In this document: piece by piece, positions 18,671 to 22,950 of the stretch
Layout: each line of letters opens with the position of its first letter
How positions within the stretch are numbered: the stretch's first letter is position 1
Source of the DNA: Podochytrium sp. JEL0797
Taxonomy: Eukaryota > Chytridiomycota > Chytridiomycetes > Chytridiales > Chytriomycetaceae
Assembly (NCBI GenBank): GCA_027596195.1
Contig: JADGJG010000353.1
Location: 1 to 22,950, forward strand
DNA: 22,950 bases
Direction: 5' to 3'
Notes under the pieces: generated by a model
Databases searched by the model: none
What the model was told of the DNA's origin: nothing
The model's input: only the letters and a program-made list of their open reading frames with translations
Made by a program: the position numbers and the translations under genes

Positions 18671-19423
18671 TCAAGGCTCTCCCACCAAAATCTCAAACCC
18701 AGCACACATGCCCGCATTCACCCTATGATGTCTCTTGACGTCAAACCGTCTCGTGAACTTCTTCCCACACCCTTCACACGTGAACGGTTTCATACCCAAA
18801 TGCGTGGCATGGTGTACGCGAAGGTTGAAGGAGCGGTCGAAAGAGCGCGTGCATCCTTCGACGGGGCAGTTGAAAATGGATGTTCGGTTTCGGCGTTTGT
18901 TTGAGTTGGGTGAAGTGCTGTCATGGCAGTCGGAAACGGCGATGTTCTTGGTTGGAGAGGTCTCACGGGGGGTGGGGGTGCGTCTCTTTTGAGTGGAGGC
19001 TGGCCGTAACACACGGGTGGTGGTGGTGGTAGTGGCAGTCGCAGGCCGCTCCTCGACCTCCTTATCCTCATCGATTCCCAAGCCCAAGTCCAAGAAACTC
19101 AAACTATGATCCCCAAACAAAAGGAGTGATGGCTCCGATCCCATTTCCGAATGCCCAAACGGAAGATTGTTGCTCGTAAAGACGGAGGCGTTGCTTCCCG
19201 CCGAGTTGAGTGACCCGTTATCACTCGTGTCAGGCGTATCAAACAGTGGCACGTTATCTCGGTATTGGAGCATTCCAACAGGTGCAATCGTGAGTCGAAG
19301 TGATGGCGGGGATGCAGTAGAAGTCGCCATCGGTCGGGTTGGTCTAGCGCATTGAGTGCCAAACCACCATTCCTTGATCTCCATCATGAGCTGGGCATCG
19401 GCTGGGCTTAGGTTGAGACACAT
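18671..19423 (-). CDS. Tandem zinc-finger paralogue 2 (WWFG/C2H2/C2HC)
   Basis: A single exon of 250 residues. It begins MCLNLSPADAQLMMEIKEWWFG, aligning with the starts of its two neighbours. A PPSLRLTIAP block follows, a Ser/Asn-rich stretch (SAGSNASVFTSN), SLSFLDLGLGIDED, a Thr-rich run (ATATTTTTTR) and a basic KRRNRTSIF before the fingers. Finger 1 is Cys186, Cys191, His204, His208. Finger 2 has Cys216, Cys219, His232/233 and Cys240. The tail is CAGFEILVGEP. The linker LGMKPF between the fingers replaces the usual TGEKPF. The ATG at 19423 has AAA before it and a TATAAA 64 nt upstream; the frame stays open further upstream but without an aligned ATG. It lacks the intron of paralogue 1. A DNA-binding regulator is inferred; the target is unknown. 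Confidence 0.87.
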   Translation of the reverse strand: MCLNLSPADAQLMMEIKEWWFGTQCARPTRPMATSTASPPSLRLTIAPVGMLQYRDNVPLFDTPDTSDNGSLNSAGSNASVFTSNNLPFGHSEMGSEPSLLLFGDHSLSFLDLGLGIDEDKEVEERPATATTTTTTRVLRPASTQKRRTPTPRETSPTKNIAVSDCHDSTSPNSNKRRNRTSIFNCPVEGCTRSFDRSFNLRVHHATHLGMKPFTCEGCGKKFTRRFDVKRHHRVNAGMCAGFEILVGEP

Positions 19424-19486
19424 TTTTTGAGGGAGATGAGAGTAAATATTGGAATGAGAGGGGAGGGGGACGGGGCGGGCTTTCTC

Positions 19487-19492
19487 TTTATA
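19487..19492 (-). promoter_or_regulatory. TATA box of zinc-finger paralogue 2
   Basis: TATAAA on the minus strand (ACTATAAAGAG) 64 nt before the start codon, followed by a C/T-rich leader typical of fungal promoters. Confidence 0.55.
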
Positions 19493-19634
19493 GTACTGGC
19501 TCTCAGCGAAAAAAATGAATGGAATTTTTTTTTGAGTTGGAAATGATCGGGCAAAAGCCCGACATGTGCAGGCGGCAGTTTCAGAAATCGATTTAATGGA
19601 GGCTGCTGCGCATGGCAACGCCGCCGGACGTGAT

Positions 19635-19915
19635 GAAAGTCTCAATATATTGCACCTGCAATCAACCTTATAATATTTTCATTTTTAACCATACTGATAC
19701 CGCAAATCAAAAACCCTCTTTCAGAGTCCAAGGAGCGGAAACATAGCAAGGAGATTTTACCTCATCATACAAATGTGTCTTTCAAACCCCACCAATTTGA
19801 GATGGAAGGATTGCACCACCTAGGTGGAAAAGTCTCAATATTTGTTACAACTGCAGTCGTCCTTTTCATTTCCACTTTTCTCAGAATCTGATATCTCAAG
19901 GTTCAAGGAGCGGCA
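19635..19915. repeat. Imperfect tandem duplication between zinc-finger genes
   Basis: Copy A (about 19635-19740) and copy B (about 19826-19915) share AAGTCTCAATAT, a CTGCA followed by TC, a TTTTCATTT stretch, CTGATA and CAAGGAGCGG in the same order. They are diverged and differ in internal spacing (92 against 74 bp between end blocks), so the duplication is old. Confidence 0.5.
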
Positions 19916-20018
19916 CAGATCGTCAATCACATCATCATAATTAATTCTTCCGAGGTCCAAAGTCGGGGATCACCCAAGACTAACAACCAACATTTACGAA
20001 ACACTTATAGAACAGATA

Positions 20019-20024
20019 TTTATT
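20019..20024 (-). terminator. Poly(A) signal of zinc-finger paralogue 3
   Basis: AATAAA on the minus strand about 50 nt past the stop codon. Confidence 0.45.
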
Positions 20025-20073
20025 TACACAACGGGTATAGAGATAGCTAGAAAAAAAGAGGATCAGGCCCATT

Positions 20074-20847
20074 TCAGACATCCGTAACCAAAATCTCAAA
20101 CCCAAAGCACTCCTCACTCGCGCTCTGGTGTCTTTTGACATCAAATCTACGCGTAAACTCCGTATCGCAGCCCGCACACTTGAACGGCTTCATTCTGAGG
20201 TGAGTCGAAAAGTGTGCGCGAAGGTTAAAACTACGGTCAAACGAACGCGTGCATCGTTCGAAAGAGCAGGTATAAATTGTGACAGACCCCCTGCGCTTGT
20301 AGATGCAAGGCTTTTTCGTGATTTGGCATCCGGAAATGTCAATGCCCTTGTACAGCGAGGAGGACAAGTCGCGTTTTTCCACCGGAGAAGACGGTAGGGC
20401 GACGGATCCTCCCGCGCGAACCGGTTGCATCACGCCACTCGAGCTTGTCTTGTCGAATTCAAAGTTGCGGTCGAGGAAGCTCGGAGTCGCGTCGTCCAAC
20501 GTCTTGAGAGACAGCATGGACTTGATTTCTGGCGGAAGGGGCGGGAACTCGCTATTGGAGAAGAGGGTCGAGTCACTGCCAGCCGAAGTGGGACAAGATT
20601 CAGACGAGCGCCAGTCGTTGGCGATCGTTTCTTCCGCGGGCGTGTTGAAAAAGAGTAGTGGAGTCAGCAGATCGACGAAGGAGCGTGGCTTGGCAGATGG
20701 AATCACGATCCGGAGACTTGGTTGCGACGCCTGTAGGGGCGAGACGACTGGAGAGGAGGCTGTGTTTGTAAACGGGTTGGGTCCAAACCACCACTCTCCG
20801 ATCTCGAGCATGAGGTGCTTGTCGCTTGAGGTCAGGGTTTGTTCCAT
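20074..20847 (-). CDS. Tandem zinc-finger paralogue 3 (WWFG/C2H2/C2HC)
   Basis: A single exon of 257 residues. The start MEQTLTSSDKHLMLEIGEWW matches its neighbours; the frame extends upstream but without an ATG. QPSLRIVIP, TSAGSDSTLFSNSEF and TPSFLDRNFEFD parallel blocks in paralogue 2. KGIDISGCQITKKP and KRRGSVTIYTC parallel paralogue 1. Finger 1: Cys194, Cys199, His212, His216. Finger 2: Cys224, Cys227, His240 and Cys247, a C2HC arrangement with no second histidine available. The tail is CFGFEILVTDV. It has the intron-flanking sequence of paralogue 1 but no intron, so it shares features with both neighbours. A nuclear DNA-binding regulator is inferred. A GC-rich inverted repeat (GCGCGC copies) lies about 35-57 bp upstream of the ATG. 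Confidence 0.88.
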   Translation of the reverse strand: MEQTLTSSDKHLMLEIGEWWFGPNPFTNTASSPVVSPLQASQPSLRIVIPSAKPRSFVDLLTPLLFFNTPAEETIANDWRSSESCPTSAGSDSTLFSNSEFPPLPPEIKSMLSLKTLDDATPSFLDRNFEFDKTSSSGVMQPVRAGGSVALPSSPVEKRDLSSSLYKGIDISGCQITKKPCIYKRRGSVTIYTCSFERCTRSFDRSFNLRAHFSTHLRMKPFKCAGCDTEFTRRFDVKRHQSASEECFGFEILVTDV

Positions 20848-21536
20848 TGGGAGGCGCGTGGAACTTTTTAAGCAATGGAGGGCGCGCGCAGCTAGCAAGC
20901 GCGCGTTTTATGAAGCCTTTTACGAAAATTCCGATTTGATCAATCCTTCAATTTTCAAACGACAAAATTTTCATTTGACTCATTACATTTGGCTGCACGC
21001 GCGCGTTTCGTAATTTACCGGAGGCTGCAAAATAGCCGATGCTGTCGGAGGCTAACGACCAAAGCCAAACAGAGCCTGGGATCGTGCTGGGATGAGCTAC
21101 TCATGGGCGAATACATTCCATTTTTTCATCCTGAAAATGAAAATCGATCAGGTAACCCCAAATGAATTGATTCTGCGATCTTTTGCTGCGGAAATGCGAC
21201 CAAAGCAAGTGAAGCAGCGCTCGTTCCATCTTTAAACGTATTCGCGAGTCAGAAAGTGAAATACGAATTATGGGAGATTATACGTCGTGGGGGTGGCGCA
21301 CAGGTGGCGAATCACATGTGGCAGAAAAATGCGTCTTTCAGTCATAGCAGTGGGGCGTTCAGCAGGATCAAAGGGAAAAGAAAAATCATTGAGAATCAGA
21401 CGCGAAATGCGTGTTTTACGCGTTTTTCTGCCCGTCCTCAGAATATTCCACGAAATACGTCAGGCCCCCCTTCCTTTCTGTTTTCGATGTGCTCGGGCGG
21501 AAAAGGTCGAAGACTCTAACTGGCAACATTGCTTTG
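20848..21536. other. Intergenic interval upstream of zinc-finger paralogue 3
   Basis: No gene is seen; the frames here are short and motif-free. It contains alternating GCGCGC tracts near 20882-20904 and 20998-21004 and a GTTTC...GGAGGCTGC block at 21005-21028 that resembles blocks upstream of the other two paralogues. The 3' region of the SOUL gene occupies the right end. Confidence 0.4.
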
Positions 21537-21545
21537 TTTATTTCA

Positions 21546-21551
21546 TTTATT
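21546..21551 (-). terminator. AATAAA hexamer overlapping the SOUL gene stop codon
   Basis: On the minus strand CAATAAATG contains the TAA stop (21549-21547). A second AATAAA lies at 21542-21537, only four bases further on, so either could direct cleavage. Confidence 0.45.
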
Positions 21552-22155
21552 GCGATGGATTCTCTTCAATCTCGAACGAGACCTCATTCTTTCGCAACCA
21601 GGGAACCGTCCACGGAGGGTTGTATCCATACAAGGTGAACGCATCCGATCGGATAACCACCTTGTCGGCCACGAGTGCCGCGCGCAGCAGCTCCGCCTGC
21701 GGACGCGCGGATTCGTAGGTGGCGAAGCCCGCGAAGGCCAGCACAGCCACAGTGCGCGGCGGCAGTTCGCGAATGTGCACGAGCGGGTCCGTTGGCACGG
21801 GCACGGAAGCGAGCGACGCGTAGCGAGACGCGGGAAGAATAAAGCTCATCTTCTCTTGGGCCATCACGACCGGGGACGTCATTGCGATGGGTTCGGGCTC
21901 TTTTGCAGGGGTCATCATGACGGGCGTGGTCATGGCGATGGCTTCGGGTGTGTTGGTGTGTGTTGCCTTCGTGTTGGCGGGGGTGCCCAGCACGCCAATG
22001 TATGTTGCGAGGCGGCGGAACGCGGCACTGCGGTCGGCATCGGCAGTCTCAGCCAGCAGCTGTGCAGAGAAACGGCGCACCTCGTAGTGCTGAGTGGTGC
22101 GGGCCACGGTGTAGGCGGGAGACTCTTCGGTCTGGATTCCAAGGACGGAGCCCAT
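21547..22155 (-). CDS. SOUL/HEBP-family heme-binding protein
   Basis: A single exon of 202 residues with a SOUL domain, a small alpha/beta fold that binds heme or tetrapyrroles in several members, often cytosolic. Family signatures in order: ESPAYTVARTTQHYEVRRFS, a Phe/Tyr-Ile segment (RRLATYIGVLG), IAMTTPVMM and its near-repeat IAMTSPVVM, EKMSFILPASRY, PVPTDPLVHIRELPPRTVAVLAFAG, and the terminal GYNPPWTVPWLRKNEVSFEI. Between the helix and the IAMT motif is a short Thr/Asn-rich insert (NTKATHTNTPEA). The start MGSVLGIQ fits the N-myristoylation pattern (Gly2, Gly6). The ATG at 22155 has an excellent context (AACATGG); no ATG lies further up in frame. No signal peptide is seen. Heme binding is a family property, not shown here. 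Confidence 0.93.
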   Translation of the reverse strand: MGSVLGIQTEESPAYTVARTTQHYEVRRFSAQLLAETADADRSAAFRRLATYIGVLGTPANTKATHTNTPEAIAMTTPVMMTPAKEPEPIAMTSPVVMAQEKMSFILPASRYASLASVPVPTDPLVHIRELPPRTVAVLAFAGFATYESARPQAELLRAALVADKVVIRSDAFTLYGYNPPWTVPWLRKNEVSFEIEENPSQ

Positions 22156-22299
22156 GTTTTTCTTGGAGGATGATTTCAAATTTCGCGTATCGCGATTCTC
22201 TTTTTCGAATCCGATTTCAATTGCTTTTTAAAAGGGATTCATAACATCAAGGAAAAGGAAAAGAATTCAACACTCCGGCCCTCCATTCAATGCCTTGAT

Positions 22300-22950
22300 T
22301 CACGGATCCCCATTCGTCAGCAAATTTTCATCACCCTCAAACACAATCCCAAATCCGCGTGCATCTTCCATCCAGTCCACTTCCCAGCAATGCATTAAAC
22401 CGCGTAACATGATTGGGATCGGACGCACAAACCCAAAATCGCAGACATTCAAATGTCTCAATTTGGTGAGCTTCGTCAACAGGCACGGTAGAGTCCCGCC
22501 AAACCGGTTGCGGGAAAGATCGAGTTCCTCCCAATTGTGGCATTCTCTCAGCTCTTCAGGAATCGGCCCCTACAGGCGGTTCTTAGACGGATCCAGCTCC
22601 TTCAACTTCTTCAACTTTCCAATACTCGCTGGAATCACACCCGTAAAGTGGTTGCCAACCAAGTGCAAGTGTTCCAGGGACACGAGCGAACCAAAGCAAT
22701 CCTTTGCCAATAGAAACCAAATGCGACGAGACGCTTGCACTCAAACACGGCAACCGGAAACCCAAACCAAAATCGAATCGCGTCGTCGTCGCCGTCCCAT
22801 ACGAGAAATTTGAGGTCTTTGAAGAAGCACTGGATGAAGGCCGCTTGGTAAGGCATTGGGGCGCGTGCGTAGAGCCATTCGTCATGGGAGGGCCTCCAAT
22901 CACGTTCATCTTCCAGTGAGAAACGCTTGGGTAGGGCCACGAAACGAACC
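22300..22950 (-). pseudogene. LRR (L-domain-like) protein, broken and 5'-truncated by window edge
   Basis: Minus-strand coding sequence runs in from the window edge (RFVALPKRFSLEDERDW). It continues through a region ending FPVAVFECKRLVA and then leucine-rich repeats of the plant type: LEHLHLVGNHFTGVIPASIG, KLKELDPSKNRL, GPIPEELRECHNWEELDLSRNRFGGTLP, LTKLRHLNV. The end is at TGA 22302-22300. The repeats are not in one frame with the upstream part: two +1 shifts are needed, near a T run (22719-22721) and a G pair (22701-22702). A TAG (22572-22570) interrupts NRL-GPIP. One repeat has Pro in place of the usual Leu (LDPSKN). Such proteins, with an upstream F-box-like part, are abundant in chytrids and mediate protein binding. 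The lesions suggest a pseudogene, or sequencing errors. Confidence 0.75.

Larger units (their letters stand above)
19424..20018. other. Intergenic interval with imperfect direct duplication
   Basis: No gene is seen. Two related stretches, about 19635-19740 and 19826-19915, both run from AAGTCTCAATAT through a CTGCA, ATTTTCATTT-like and CTGATA section to CAAGGAGCGG. An inverted repeat TCGGGC-AAAA-GCCCGA sits near 19547-19562, and a GTTTCAGAA/GGAGGCTGC block at 19578-19606. Confidence 0.5.

Noticed and set aside
19424..19645. N-terminal extension of zinc-finger paralogue 2
   Set aside because: It would run through the TATA box and C/T-rich leader and has no counterpart in the other paralogues.
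21529..22173. 214-codon plus-strand ORF opposite the SOUL gene
   Set aside because: Gly/His/Arg-rich antisense of a well-conserved SOUL domain; a shadow frame.
1..22950. CRISPR arrays, bacterial operons or phage modules
   Set aside because: Spliceosomal introns and eukaryotic gene content; no regularly spaced repeats of CRISPR type were seen.

Overview
The window looks like nuclear DNA of an early-diverging fungus, most probably a chytrid. Genes are compact and intron-rich: spliceosomal introns run from about 47 to 105 nt, begin with GT, end with AG, and some carry CTAAC-type branch sites. 3' ends carry AATAAA hexamers. The gene set includes an Aurora kinase, a DNMT2-type tRNA methyltransferase, a SOUL protein and a plant-like LRR protein, a set I associate with chytrids. 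The assignment is inference from gene content; no rRNA or other phylogenetic marker is present.

Region 1 (1-5591) is a repeat- and tRNA-bearing zone with no convincing host protein gene. It opens with the decayed 3' end of a Ty3/gypsy chromovirus: an integrase whose catalytic core has been deleted in frame, a chromodomain, a polypurine tract and a 508-bp LTR. A related 389-bp solo LTR in the opposite orientation sits at 4111-4499 with perfect 5-bp target duplications. Intact tRNA-Lys(CTT) and tRNA-Gln(CTG) genes lie at 2438 and 5520.

Region 2 (5793-16038) is a dense housekeeping block. In order it holds a Ser/Thr kinase with a long disordered N-terminus (+, 3 exons), UDP-glucose 4-epimerase (-, 6 exons), a nodulin-like/MCH1-like MFS transporter (+, 4 exons), DNMT2 (+, 3 exons), a possible small ORF (+), and an Aurora kinase (+, 7 exons). 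I rebuilt every exon chain from splice sites, reading phase and conserved motifs, and each total is an exact multiple of three. These genes share no obvious pathway; epimerase and transporter are divergent across a 151-bp spacer.

Region 3 (16114-22950) is entirely on the minus strand. It holds an unrecognised two-TM protein, three tandem paralogous zinc-finger proteins, a SOUL heme-binding-family protein, and a broken LRR gene running off the window edge. The zinc-finger trio is the most interesting item. Each copy has a short N-terminal LMxExxEWWFG motif, a variable disordered middle, one C2H2 finger, one C2HC-like finger and a C-terminal (F/C)(E/D)ILV tail. I do not recognise this architecture as a named family.
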